Source of the DNA: Bacteroidota bacterium
GTDB lineage: Bacteria > Bacteroidota > Bacteroidia > Chitinophagales > LD1
DNA: 46,718 bases
Assembly: GCA_025963485.1 (NCBI GenBank)
Contig: JAOQAO010000193.1
Span: 1-46,718 of the forward strand
Reading direction: 5' to 3'
Both the position numbers and the translations under genes were made by a program. Below, in pieces: positions 19,132 to 26,705 of the stretch (within the stretch, counting starts at the first letter, position 1; every line of letters begins with the position of its first letter). The notes below the pieces were generated by a model. It made no database searches and was not told the DNA's origin. It was given only the letters and a program-made list of their open reading frames with translations.

Positions 19132-20286
19132 ATGAATAAGGTAACATTCCATGTCAAGGCTCGAAAGGACAAGGTGAACAAGCGCGGTGAGGCTCCATTG
19201 TGTCTTCATGTTATGGTGAATGGCGACCGCGACCTGATTCCGCTAAGTATCATGGTTCCGTTTAAGGATTTCGATGAGAGCAAGCGTGAAATGAAGGCTA
19301 AGGCGAAAGATGCCCACCTGATCAATGAGATGGCCGGTAATGCCAAAACCAAGGCGCTGGAAGTGCTCCGGGATGCTGACAAGGCCTCTCTACTCCTAGA
19401 TAAGAAAACCTTCAGGGCCAGGTTCGCTCATGCTTACGGTGACGATTTCGGGTGCTTCTGGGAAGGAGCGCTGCTGAAGCGGAAGGAATCTCTCGCCGGG
19501 GATACCCACAAAATGCATAAGAGCCAGTTGAAGAAGTTCAGAGGCTTCCGGCCGTCCCTCTCCTTTTCATTCATCAATAAGGCGCTGATCGAGTCCTATG
19601 ACACCTATCTGAAGAAAAGGGGCAACTCTGTCAATACCCGGCGTACAGCTCTCAAAGTACTCCAGACGTATATCAACATCGCGAAGGATTCAGATATACC
19701 GATCAAGGATCCTTTTACAACCTTCAAAATCCCTCCTGAGCAGTCCACTCGTGACTCCCTCACAAAGGTGCAGCTCAAGCGGCTCCTGGAGATATATGAC
19801 AAGAGGGAACTGGAAGAACACCTGCACTATACGCTGATGCTGTTTCTACTGTCATGCTTCACGGCCATGCGTATTGGGGATGTTGTAAAATTTGGTGCGA
19901 AGATGCTCAAGGAAGGCAAGCTGATATATATGCCACGCAAGTCACTGAACTACGAGAAGGTGATAAAGATAGATCTGACTAAAATATCGAGAAGGATCAT
20001 CAAGGATGTACTGAGCTTTATCAGCTCTGGTGGCAGGATAAAATCTCAGCAAAAGATAAACGAGGACCTGAAGCATATCGCATCCTCTGCCGACATTACT
20101 CTAAACCTCACCTTCCATATCAGCCGGCACACTTTCGCAACTACCTTCCTTCGGATCGGTGGAACACTGGAGACGCTTCAGCGGATAATGGGCCATAGCA
20201 AAATGGCAACGACTCAGATCTACGCGCATATGATAGATGAGCGGATCGAAAAGGAGATGAACAACTTTAACAATGAATTTGAATAA
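19132..20286 (+). CDS. int: Tyrosine recombinase / phage integrase (Bacteroidota type)
   Basis: 384 residues from the ATG at 19132. This start gives the usual family N-terminus (MNKVTFHVKARKDKVNKRGE) of the arm-binding domain; an in-frame ATG at 19090 would add 14 residues and run over the direct repeats. The central SAM-like core-binding domain is at about 100-190. Catalytic residues are Arg247 (TAMRIGD), His329 and Arg332 (HISRH), His355 (GHS) and the nucleophile Tyr364 (TQIYAHM). Role: integration and excision of the element, most likely at the adjacent tRNA-Lys. Its stop overlaps the start of the next gene (TAATG), so the two are translationally coupled. Confidence 0.93.
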   Translation: MNKVTFHVKARKDKVNKRGEAPLCLHVMVNGDRDLIPLSIMVPFKDFDESKREMKAKAKDAHLINEMAGNAKTKALEVLRDADKASLLLDKKTFRARFAHAYGDDFGCFWEGALLKRKESLAGDTHKMHKSQLKKFRGFRPSLSFSFINKALIESYDTYLKKRGNSVNTRRTALKVLQTYINIAKDSDIPIKDPFTTFKIPPEQSTRDSLTKVQLKRLLEIYDKRELEEHLHYTLMLFLLSCFTAMRIGDVVKFGAKMLKEGKLIYMPRKSLNYEKVIKIDLTKISRRIIKDVLSFISSGGRIKSQQKINEDLKHIASSADITLNLTFHISRHTFATTFLRIGGTLETLQRIMGHSKMATTQIYAHMIDERIEKEMNNFNNEFE

Positions 20287-20861
20287 TGCTAATAGACCTG
20301 AAACAACTACGCGAAGAAGAGGAACTGTATAAATTCAAAAGGCACGAGGACAAGTGCAGCCGGTTCATCAATGAAGATGTACGTCTGGAGATAGATGTAC
20401 AGATGGGAGCCCTGAAGATGGGTGAGTCTATTCACTACTCGACCACTGCGAGATGGCATCTACATGACATCATCGTCTGGGCTCTCCGGCAAACGGGACC
20501 CGCAGATCTGTATTTCTGTACATATGCTATCAAAGAGTTCCAAGCCAGGCTCTTTAGCAACATGCAACGGGACCAGCTGATCAGAAAGATATATGCATTG
20601 GTTGATTATCGAGCTGAGGTGCATGATGCTCAGGTAGTGCAGCTGCTGAAAGAGGTCTGCGAGAAGTTCGGGACCATGCGGACACATGCAAAGCTTGTTA
20701 TCATCCGTAATGAGGATTGGGCTGTAGTGATCACTACATCTGCAAACCTGACACAGAATACCAGTGGTGATGTGGGCGTGATATCGTGCGACACCGGAGC
20801 GGCAGATTTTAGAATTGATTGGTTAATAAAAAATATAAATGATGGCACTGGAGCTAAGTGA
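20286..20861 (+). CDS. Phospholipase-D-like (single HKD) phage protein
   Basis: 191 residues. The C-terminal half holds one PLD-type HKD motif: His134, Lys136, Asp144, then Ser152 and Asn154 in TTSANLT, where Thr replaces the usual Gly of GSxN. Single-HKD proteins of this size act as dimers and the closest general analogy is Nuc-type endonucleases. The N-terminal half (ADLYFCTYAIKEFQARLF) resembles the first strand-helix pair of that fold. It overlaps int by 1 base and the next ORF by 23 bases, so it probably serves the integration, excision or superinfection module; a DNA-end or nuclease role is inferred. Confidence 0.65.
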   Translation: MLIDLKQLREEEELYKFKRHEDKCSRFINEDVRLEIDVQMGALKMGESIHYSTTARWHLHDIIVWALRQTGPADLYFCTYAIKEFQARLFSNMQRDQLIRKIYALVDYRAEVHDAQVVQLLKEVCEKFGTMRTHAKLVIIRNEDWAVVITTSANLTQNTSGDVGVISCDTGAADFRIDWLIKNINDGTGAK

Positions 20862-21126
20862 GGAACAGTTGGAGCTACTGAAGGAATTGGGAGCTACCTA
20901 TTTTACGTTTAAAGAATGCGCTATTGTACTAGGTGTAGAGACATCAGTCTTTGTCAATGCGATGAAGTCGCCGGGATCTGTGGCGTATAAGACATATTAT
21001 TCTGCGTTCTATACTTCCACTCTGAAGGTACGGAAGAGTATAATGGATCTCGCAGTCAGAGGAAGCGGACCAGCGCAGCAACAGATGATAAAAATAATCG
21101 ATGCAGCTGCTGCCGGCAACAAGTAA
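20839..21126 (+). CDS. Small HTH-like phage protein, terminase-small-subunit-like
   Basis: 95 residues, starting 23 bases before the end of the PLD-like gene. It reads as an N-terminal helix-turn-helix (FTFKECAIVLGVETSVFVNAM, about 26-46) followed by a helical segment with KVRKSIMDLAVRGSGPAQQQMIKII, a pattern seen in homeo-like small terminase and related DNA-binding proteins. Its position beside int, far from the large terminase, argues for a different DNA-binding role such as excision or regulation. Another candidate small terminase lies next to the large subunit. Confidence 0.5.
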   Translation: MMALELSEEQLELLKELGATYFTFKECAIVLGVETSVFVNAMKSPGSVAYKTYYSAFYTSTLKVRKSIMDLAVRGSGPAQQQMIKIIDAAAAGNK

Positions 21127-21144
21127 ACCAAGCTCCTTTTTGAT

Positions 21145-21175
21145 CAAACTTTTTGGGAGCAGCACAAAAAGTTTG
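21145..21175. terminator. Hairpin between convergent units (first)
   Basis: A perfect 11-bp inverted repeat, CAAACTTTTTG / CAAAAAGTTTG, around a 9-nt spacer, lies 19 bases after the rightward int unit. The T and A tracts inside the arms make it usable from both sides. Confidence 0.65.
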
Positions 21176-21186
21176 GACGGACATGA

Positions 21187-21214
21187 TTTTGCCCCACTGG
21201 ATAGTGAGGCAAAA
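21187..21214. terminator. Hairpin between convergent units (second)
   Basis: TTTTGCC-C-CACT, loop GGAT, AGTG-A-GGCAAAA: eleven pairs with one mismatch. It lies 5 bases beyond the stop of the leftward methylase-like gene. With the previous hairpin it separates the rightward and leftward transcription units. Confidence 0.65.
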
Positions 21215-21219
21215 CACCC

Positions 21220-21972
21220 TTAGAAAAAGATTACAGGCTCTTCTGTGGCCTGATTGAATAGCGTAGCTGGCTCAGGTGGCTTTATAGCTTCGGCGTCCCT
21301 ATATCGCATTACATCGCTTTCGCCCTGGCTGATGGGTTGAATGTTAAAAACTGCATACTTCCTATATGCGTTTACCTTCCATCCCTGTATCCAGTGATTG
21401 GCTCTCAGCGCGTCGTGATGTATAACCTCTCCCTCTAAGCCGTGTATCAGGAAATTGAGTACACAGATTTTGCAGCACATGCCGTCGAGGTCTTCGGCGT
21501 AGGCTAACATTTTCCCCTTCAAACGCATGTGAGCTGATAGCAGCATCCGACCGCTACCCGCGCAGGGATCACTCACAGTTTGCACCTTATCCGTTTCATC
21601 ATCTATGACCATAGCAGCCATACAATCAACAAGGTGCTCGGGAGTAAAGAACTGCCCTAGCTTAGATTTGTGATACTTACCACTTAGGTACTGGTAGTAA
21701 TTACCGAGCAGGTCTTTATATATCCAGTCATCGGATGCAATCGCATCGTGGGTACACATCACCCATGTATGGAAAAGCTCCGCGAATAGTTTTAGTTCCT
21801 GCTCATTGTACGTTTTCCGCATCCTCTCAGCAAGCCCCTCGGTAGGGACTAGCTGAAAGTTTGATACTGCGATAGAAAGAAAGTCGTCAAATATTTGGAG
21901 ATGGTCCCATCTGTACGTGAGTTGCTCGAATATCTTGTCAAAGGGTTTAATCCACGTTGGTATCTGTTCCAT
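21220..21972 (-). CDS. N6-adenine methylase-like protein lacking the NPPY/F motif
   Basis: 250 residues. The HsdM-like helix signature GQFFTPEHLVDCM (106-118) and a clear SAM-binding motif I, DPCAGSGRMLLSAH (135-148), are present, followed by an acidic motif II (YAEDLD, 158-163). Where the catalytic N/D-PP-Y/F motif should come the protein reads KYAVFNIQPI (205-214). It also lacks a target-recognition domain. It may bind SAM or DNA without methylating, or use a divergent active site; both are inference. It is the last gene of a leftward four-gene unit and overlaps the 77-residue gene by 26 bases. Confidence 0.72.
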   Translation of the reverse strand: MEQIPTWIKPFDKIFEQLTYRWDHLQIFDDFLSIAVSNFQLVPTEGLAERMRKTYNEQELKLFAELFHTWVMCTHDAIASDDWIYKDLLGNYYQYLSGKYHKSKLGQFFTPEHLVDCMAAMVIDDETDKVQTVSDPCAGSGRMLLSAHMRLKGKMLAYAEDLDGMCCKICVLNFLIHGLEGEVIHHDALRANHWIQGWKVNAYRKYAVFNIQPISQGESDVMRYRDAEAIKPPEPATLFNQATEEPVIFF

Positions 21973-22180
21973 AGGGGTAGTTTAGAGATTCTTCGTATGT
22001 CTTGAATGCAAAAGGGTACTGAGTACTTAGCACCTCTAACGCAGTCATGTGAATGGATACAGTGGATATTTTATCGCAACTGTTAGACCGATTAATGATA
22101 GATATTAACTGTTCCGGTGTTTTATCTTTCAATGCGTCAATGAGAAATTGAGCGGGTTCTATTGCTATTTCAATTGTCAT
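21947..22180 (-). CDS. Small hypothetical protein
   Basis: 77 residues (MTIEIAIEPAQFLIDALKDKTPEQLISIIN). No known domain is recognised. It overlaps the upstream ArdC-like gene by 11 bases and the downstream methylase-like gene by 26 bases, tight packing that supports a real gene in the same unit. Confidence 0.55.
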   Translation of the reverse strand: MTIEIAIEPAQFLIDALKDKTPEQLISIINRSNSCDKISTVSIHMTALEVLSTQYPFAFKTYEESLNYPYGTDTNVD

Positions 22181-22502
22181 TTTTGGGATTGGTTTGTGTT
22201 ATATCGAATACATAAGCCAGTGGAAAAAATTTCATTTCGTCATCTTCGGGCGCGGGAGCTGCTGCTGCGCTGCCATCTGCTGGCTGCCGTTGTTGGTTGG
22301 GTCTACCCCATAATAAAAGTGCCTTCTCGCCTTTCTTGACTACTCGCCCTTCACTGTTCCACGTGCGTAATGACTTCAAATCTGTGTAGCCCTTTTCCGC
22401 GTACATCAGGACAAGTAATTCGTTTACTGTTTGGCCTTCCTCCTGCTGTGGCAGAGTAGCACAGATAGCCTTTAGCTCATCCCTTCTTGGGTTGATTGAC
22501 AT
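22170..22502 (-). CDS. Short ArdC N-terminal-like (ssDNA-binding) protein
   Basis: 110 residues. The segment SLRTWNSEGRVVKKGEKALLLWG (about 44-66) and the ending PLAYVFDITQT (about 92-102) match the conserved ends of the ArdC N-terminal ssDNA-binding domain (family pattern W..GR.VKKGEKG ... VFDISQT). The C-terminal metallopeptidase domain of full ArdC is missing; the protein ends right after the domain. An Ala/Pro/Asp-rich linker lies between the two parts. Possible anti-restriction or ssDNA protection role, consistent with a neighbouring methylase-like gene; inferred. Confidence 0.6.
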   Translation of the reverse strand: MSINPRRDELKAICATLPQQEEGQTVNELLVLMYAEKGYTDLKSLRTWNSEGRVVKKGEKALLLWGRPNQQRQPADGSAAAAPAPEDDEMKFFPLAYVFDITQTNPKNDN

Positions 22503-22569
22503 ATATTAATATTTATATTGATTAATGAAAAGCAGGGATGCGGAATTGCACCCCTGCGGGTTAAGTGGT

Positions 22570-23046
22570 TTAGCCTAGCGCAATGATTTCATTTGCGGTC
22601 TGTTCTTGCTTTGTGGTTAGTTCCTTCATTATTTCATTCAGGACATTTTTGATAACCACAGGGTTACAGGTGCGGAACTTTGCGCCTTTACCATCTGTCA
22701 GATCGAGTATGTTAGTACTCTCATCTGTAGCTATTTTGAAGCGTTCCAGCTCCTTCTTGCTAGTTGCATATTTGGCCTCTTTCTCGAAAAGTAGATTTAG
22801 CTTTTCGTTTTTATCCCTTTGGGATTGGAGAGTAGGCACAGGTAGAATGACCGGCGCGGGTGGTTCGGATGTCACCTCTGCCTTTTTATCCATTGGAGGA
22901 TTCATGTGTTGGACATAAGGGAATGTGTCCGCGTTTGCTTTTAGCTTTTCGTTATCATCGATAACTTTTTGAATCTCAGTGTATTTAACACCTTTCTTGT
23001 TTGTGCCGTTGAGGGTGGCACTGCCGTTGTTGGAGTTGGTACTCAT
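22570..23046 (-). CDS. Hypothetical phage protein with coiled-coil segment
   Basis: 158 residues, first gene of the leftward unit ending at 21220. The N-terminus is Asn/Ser/Gly-rich, a Pro-rich stretch (EPPAPVILPVPT) follows, and residues about 90-115 are charged and helical (KNEKLNLLFEKEAKY). I recognise no domain. Its promoter and 5' leader match those of another phage unit at 35.1 kb, the best hint of shared control. Confidence 0.6.
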   Translation of the reverse strand: MSTNSNNGSATLNGTNKKGVKYTEIQKVIDDNEKLKANADTFPYVQHMNPPMDKKAEVTSEPPAPVILPVPTLQSQRDKNEKLNLLFEKEAKYATSKKELERFKIATDESTNILDLTDGKGAKFRTCNPVVIKNVLNEIMKELTTKQEQTANEIIALG

Positions 23047-23060
23047 GTTGTTTTTTGCGA

Positions 23061-23122
23061 CCTGTTAAAGACTGCGCCTGTCTGTTGTGATTAATAATAA
23101 TTAGACTATAAAGATTGTCAAA
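23061..23122 (-). promoter_or_regulatory. Promoter plus conserved leader of the 23.0-kb unit
   Basis: On the minus strand: TTTG (23122-23119), 19 bases, TATTATTA (23099-23092), then after 8 bases a 23-nt block (23083-23061) starting AGACAGGCGCAGTCT. The block recurs at 35149-35127 with a single substitution and at the same distance from a perfect -7 box, which supports both promoters. The block is at the expected start of transcription. Confidence 0.65.
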
Positions 23123-23309
23123 GGTTTAAAGGTTATTTGTTAAAAGAATATTTATTTTATTAACTATTTAAACAGCTGTTATCCTTTTATTTAATGTTCC
23201 TTAAAGATAAATAAAAGACACGAAATGACAAAGGATTTTGATTAAATTCTTCGCATGAGTTTCATATATAAACACCCTGTTTATCAACATTTTATATTGA
23301 TATTTTTCT
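23123..23309. other. AT-rich gap without genes
   Basis: No ORF or RNA gene is recognised. The stretch is strongly AT-rich, with a 6-bp inverted repeat TATCAA/TTGATA at 23282-23302. It separates the conserved promoter from the structured stretch beyond 23310. Confidence 0.4.
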
Positions 23310-23640
23310 AAAACAAAAAACAAGTCGTTAAACGACCACACTGGCGCCTGTGGAATATGGCAATTTCCAAAATCGAAAAGCAGGGAAATATGAGAAAACC
23401 ATGCCCTATGTGGCCCCTCGGGACCATTGCCTTTGAGCTAGGCATTTTAGATAGGGTGATGTGATGATACGAGCCGCCAACCCAGTTGCGCATCGCACGG
23501 GTCAGGCGAAGGGGAAGAGCGTCACTCTATCCCATGCACGAACGCCAGCACTTCCCCTGCTTCAGGGGGGTGTGCTGGCGTGTATTAAGTTAGTGATAGA
23601 AGCGTGTACCATGTACAGCGTATAGCACGGCGCATAGCGC
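23310..23640 (-). ncRNA. Candidate structured RNA / long 3' leader downstream of terL
   Basis: About 330 bases without a credible ORF, dense in complementary arms. In plus coordinates: CGCCAGCAC/GTGCTGGCG (23543-23580) with an inner CCCCTG/CAGGGG; a three-part stem CGCC/GGCG, ACCC/GGGT, TGCG/CGCA (23475-23508) with a 3-nt loop; CCCTAT/ATAGGG (23404-23456) enclosing two hairpins, TGG..CC/GG..CCA and TGCCT/AGGCA, i.e. a three-way junction; CCACA/TGTGG (23336-23353); and GTCGT-TTA-ACGAC (23324-23336). Read leftward, the last hairpin is followed by TTGTTTTTTGTTTT, a terminator-like end. That favours the minus strand, in continuation of terminase transcription. Function unknown; not a family I recognise. 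Confidence 0.45.
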
Positions 23641-23642
23641 AA

Positions 23643-25271
23643 CTATATAGAGAATGTAATATCGTCCCCATCCAGTAGGTGCTCACACTCGTACCCTACG
23701 ATCATATCGAAGCAGTCACTCAGGTGGGTAGCCCTCCACTGCTCATCAGCTGGCAGGTTAGTCTCGCTGGTTTTATCCTTCTCAAAGTCCTTCTGGCCTT
23801 GCTTGATAGGTGCCTTGGACATGGACCATAGGGTCTCATAGCAATTGTTCTGGTTGATCTGGAAGGTGGGGAAGCGCTCATCCCGCTCATCCCTTGAATC
23901 AAGGACATAGTTGACTATCCTGTACTTGGTCTTGTGGGGTATGTATGCATTGTGATCATTGCCACGTATCACCTCCCAGTCATTGGCTACCAGTATAGTT
24001 ATCACAGTTTCTATATCAGACTCCGTGGTATTGGTCTTCTCCCTGTGGCCAGACGGATCATCGTAGATGTAGATTACCCTGTGCACATGAGGCTTGTAGT
24101 ATGCACAGAACTCCCTGACCAGATCCTCCAGCTTACTGGGTGACTGAGCAGTGAAGTTCTTCAACCCCCAATATACATGCCCGTAGAGCTGCATCACAAG
24201 CATCCAGTTCCAGGTGGTGCCATAGTCGAGGCCGATCCTCAACGGTAGATCAGCCCTCCAGTCCTTATCCAATTGGCAATCCCTGCCCTTTCCAGCGCGA
24301 TAGCGGTCCAGGCCGATAGTTTCTATGCGGCTGTAGTTACTCTTGTCACTGTAGCCATGTATGGACTCGTCAAGGTAGGTATAGAAGCCATTCTCTATCT
24401 CCGGTACATCCTCATTCAGGATAGAGGTACGGAACTCGATCAGGCTGGAGTTTCGGTAGGCATTCTTGAAATAATCGATTCCAAGGAATGCAAGGTTCTC
24501 CAGAGTACTCGGTGTTAGGAACATCGTGGCCTCGCGTTGTTTCTTCCAGATATAGCGCTGTAGTGGCATATTAAAATCCTTCTGCAATTTCATCTGTAGA
24601 AGGATTATCTCGAGTAAATCTTTATAGGCCGTAGCGCTGTCTGCATAGCGGTCGATCCACCGGAAATCACGCTTACCATAATAGCTATCCTGGGTAATGA
24701 TCAGTCCGGTGTGTCCCGGCAGGTCCCTCCAGCATGTACCGTCCTCATTGACGATGCTGGCGTGGCCGGACATTGTCTTCAGCAGCTCGCTGTCAACCCT
24801 GACCGGATCCAGCTGCTTCGCCTCATCGATGGCGCCGTGATCCATAGACAGGCCATTGGATGAGCTGGAGTGGTCAAACGATATCAAGTGGATCCCGCTG
24901 CCGTTTTTGGCAGTTATGAAATGGTCGAATGTACGAGGCCGTACAATCGTATTTTTCAACCACGACTTTGGCGGTGTCTTACACACTACAAAGTCCTCAT
25001 CTTCCACCCAGCCCAACATCTTCCATCCGGATATCACTTCCGGCAGGAGGTGATCGAGGATCTTCCGGTAACTTTTACCGGCAAAGAATCCGGAGCTGCC
25101 AGGCATAGACTCCATATTGTGTTTTAGTGTAGGCGCTACCATGCCTGTAGTCTTGCCGAGCCTACGGCCACCCTTGATGATCTTGTATCGTGTATTAGCA
25201 GCTGACATGATCAGCTGCGGCTTATTTCTATAAACCTCAATTTGCTTAGTATCCTGTGCTAGTGCGATCAT
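23643..25271 (-). CDS. terL: Phage terminase large subunit
   Basis: 542 residues. Walker A GGRRLGKT is at 34-41, a Walker-B-like segment HGAIDEAKQ at about 146-154, and the RNase-H-like nuclease domain has RIGLDYG (about 346), YDDPSG (about 401) and a late DCFD (about 524) as metal ligands. Role: ATP-driven packaging motor and genome cutting, bound to the portal. Its start overlaps the stop of the preceding small-terminase-like gene (ATGA). It is the last structural-block gene in transcription order and lies about 19 kb from the portal gene, which is unusual. Confidence 0.93.
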   Translation of the reverse strand: MIALAQDTKQIEVYRNKPQLIMSAANTRYKIIKGGRRLGKTTGMVAPTLKHNMESMPGSSGFFAGKSYRKILDHLLPEVISGWKMLGWVEDEDFVVCKTPPKSWLKNTIVRPRTFDHFITAKNGSGIHLISFDHSSSSNGLSMDHGAIDEAKQLDPVRVDSELLKTMSGHASIVNEDGTCWRDLPGHTGLIITQDSYYGKRDFRWIDRYADSATAYKDLLEIILLQMKLQKDFNMPLQRYIWKKQREATMFLTPSTLENLAFLGIDYFKNAYRNSSLIEFRTSILNEDVPEIENGFYTYLDESIHGYSDKSNYSRIETIGLDRYRAGKGRDCQLDKDWRADLPLRIGLDYGTTWNWMLVMQLYGHVYWGLKNFTAQSPSKLEDLVREFCAYYKPHVHRVIYIYDDPSGHREKTNTTESDIETVITILVANDWEVIRGNDHNAYIPHKTKYRIVNYVLDSRDERDERFPTFQINQNNCYETLWSMSKAPIKQGQKDFEKDKTSETNLPADEQWRATHLSDCFDMIVGYECEHLLDGDDITFSI

Positions 25272-25882
25272 GATTCGGGGATATCTTCAAACGGTATGGA
25301 CTCAATATTTTTGTCTTTGTCCTTGAATTTCTTCTTGACAAATGGCGCGATCTCTTTCTCGTACCTCTCTTCAAACTCAGCCATCATCTCGTGAGTCACA
25401 CCGATCTTTGTATAATCCATATGGAAAATAATGGTGGTATTCTTTGGCTCGTCCGGGCGATTGTCGTCCTGGTACTTTTTCATCCGGTCTATTATATCAA
25501 GCTTTGCCCTGAAGGCGGCATTGTAGATCTTACCGTCACTTTCGTTTTTAGCCTGTATAATTGCCGTTTCTGTCTGGCGCTTCATCAACAGCAGCTCTCC
25601 CCAGTAGTCAAAGTTCTCAGTCAGCGCCCAGATGCGCTTAGCATCCTGTATCATGGCGTATGCCTGACGTTCGCTCACTCCGTAGTGATCTACTACCTTA
25701 TTTCTGGTCAGGACCTCATCATTGTCCGTAAACCACATATCCTTGACATGTTCTATCTGCTTCAGATAGGTCATGTCTGCCGGAGACAGATCTACCTTGT
25801 GCTCTCCGTAACGGAAATAGCAGGTGATATGGTCAAACGGATTGCTGCTGGCCATCAACTCATTTATTATCCTTTTGCTCAC
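25268..25882 (-). CDS. terS: Probable terminase small subunit
   Basis: 204 residues from 25882, or 195 if it starts at the ATG at 25855 just after the preceding stop. Residues about 60-80 form a helix-turn-helix (RNKVVDHYGVSERQAYAMI), followed by long charged helices and an acidic/lysine-rich tail. The direct ATGA overlap with terL supports a small-terminase role: recognition of the packaging site and loading of TerL. Sequence similarity alone would not settle this. Confidence 0.65.
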   Translation of the reverse strand: MSKRIINELMASSNPFDHITCYFRYGEHKVDLSPADMTYLKQIEHVKDMWFTDNDEVLTRNKVVDHYGVSERQAYAMIQDAKRIWALTENFDYWGELLLMKRQTETAIIQAKNESDGKIYNAAFRAKLDIIDRMKKYQDDNRPDEPKNTTIIFHMDYTKIGVTHEMMAEFEERYEKEIAPFVKKKFKDKDKNIESIPFEDIPES

Positions 25883-26705
25883 GGGTTTGTTTTTCTAGTT
25901 CCAGCTTTTCAGCCTCTAATGCTTTTAACTTGCCATCCCAGTCTGCCATTTTCAATTTGAGCTTCTCTAAAGGTTTCCCCTTGAGATGCGGTATCATCAC
26001 CGCAGCATCTTTGATCTTCTTGTTTGTCTTGGTGATCGATGACCGGACATTCATCAGCTGACGCAATGCCTCAGCATTGGTCAGGACAACCACCTTGGCG
26101 ACTCTCTTACGCACTCCACTGGGCATAGTGCCATGAGCCTCGAAATAGTCCTGTATGGTCCAGTATTTATCTATCTGGTCCATATGGGCCATGATCTGCT
26201 TAGCCAGCTCATACCGCTGGAGCTTTTCGTGCTCTAGAAGGGCCAGTTTCAGGGTGCCGCTGGACTCATACGCCAGGGAGATCAATTGAGACTTAAACTC
26301 TGCACGCTCCTTATAGAGTTGCGTCCGTGCTTTCTTGATATCCTCGATCTTTCGCAGATCCGCAGCTTTGGGTGTGATGGCCTTGGGCTCTGCGACGGGT
26401 TTAGTCTTTGCTGGCTTCACTTCCTTCACGACCGTCGGCGCTGAGGGCGCTGACGTCACCTTTACCTCTACATCGATCACCGCTGATATCTCGACTTCCT
26501 CCCCGGAGAGCCTCTGTTTGAAATGGTCATACAGTTCATCCATCAGCTGCTCCAGGAGACGTGGGTTTTCAAATTGCTGGAGGGATCTTATTTTGACCTG
26601 ATCCGTGCTGTATGCCTTCAATAGCATCAGGCCCTGAGGATAATTCTTCTTTCCATTCAGCCAGCCACGAACCGTGTCAAATTTGTCCTGGTCTGCCTGT
26701 GCCAT
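25860..26705 (-). CDS. Hypothetical coiled-coil phage protein
   Basis: 281 residues. The N-terminal 80 residues (KFDTVRGWLNGKKNYPQGLMLLKAYS) look like a small helical domain, a Pro/Ala/Lys linker follows, and the last 170 residues are charged helices ending in a strong coiled coil (KLKLKMADWDGKLKALEAEK). I do not know the function. It overlaps the small terminase candidate by 23 bases and the upstream tail gene by 1 base (TAATG), so it is made with the packaging proteins. Confidence 0.6.
   Translation of the reverse strand: MAQADQDKFDTVRGWLNGKKNYPQGLMLLKAYSTDQVKIRSLQQFENPRLLEQLMDELYDHFKQRLSGEEVEISAVIDVEVKVTSAPSAPTVVKEVKPAKTKPVAEPKAITPKAADLRKIEDIKKARTQLYKERAEFKSQLISLAYESSGTLKLALLEHEKLQRYELAKQIMAHMDQIDKYWTIQDYFEAHGTMPSGVRKRVAKVVVLTNAEALRQLMNVRSSITKTNKKIKDAAVMIPHLKGKPLEKLKLKMADWDGKLKALEAEKLELEKQTREQKDNK

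Noticed and set aside
23336-23353. GGCGCC-containing hairpin as a third copy of the conserved leader block
   Set aside because: Only GCGCCTGT is shared; the rest of the block and the promoter context are missing.
23308-23493. 61-residue minus-strand ORF in the structured stretch
   Set aside because: No RBS or overlap with neighbours, odd composition (RNWVGGSYHHITL), and it crosses the hairpins of the RNA candidate.
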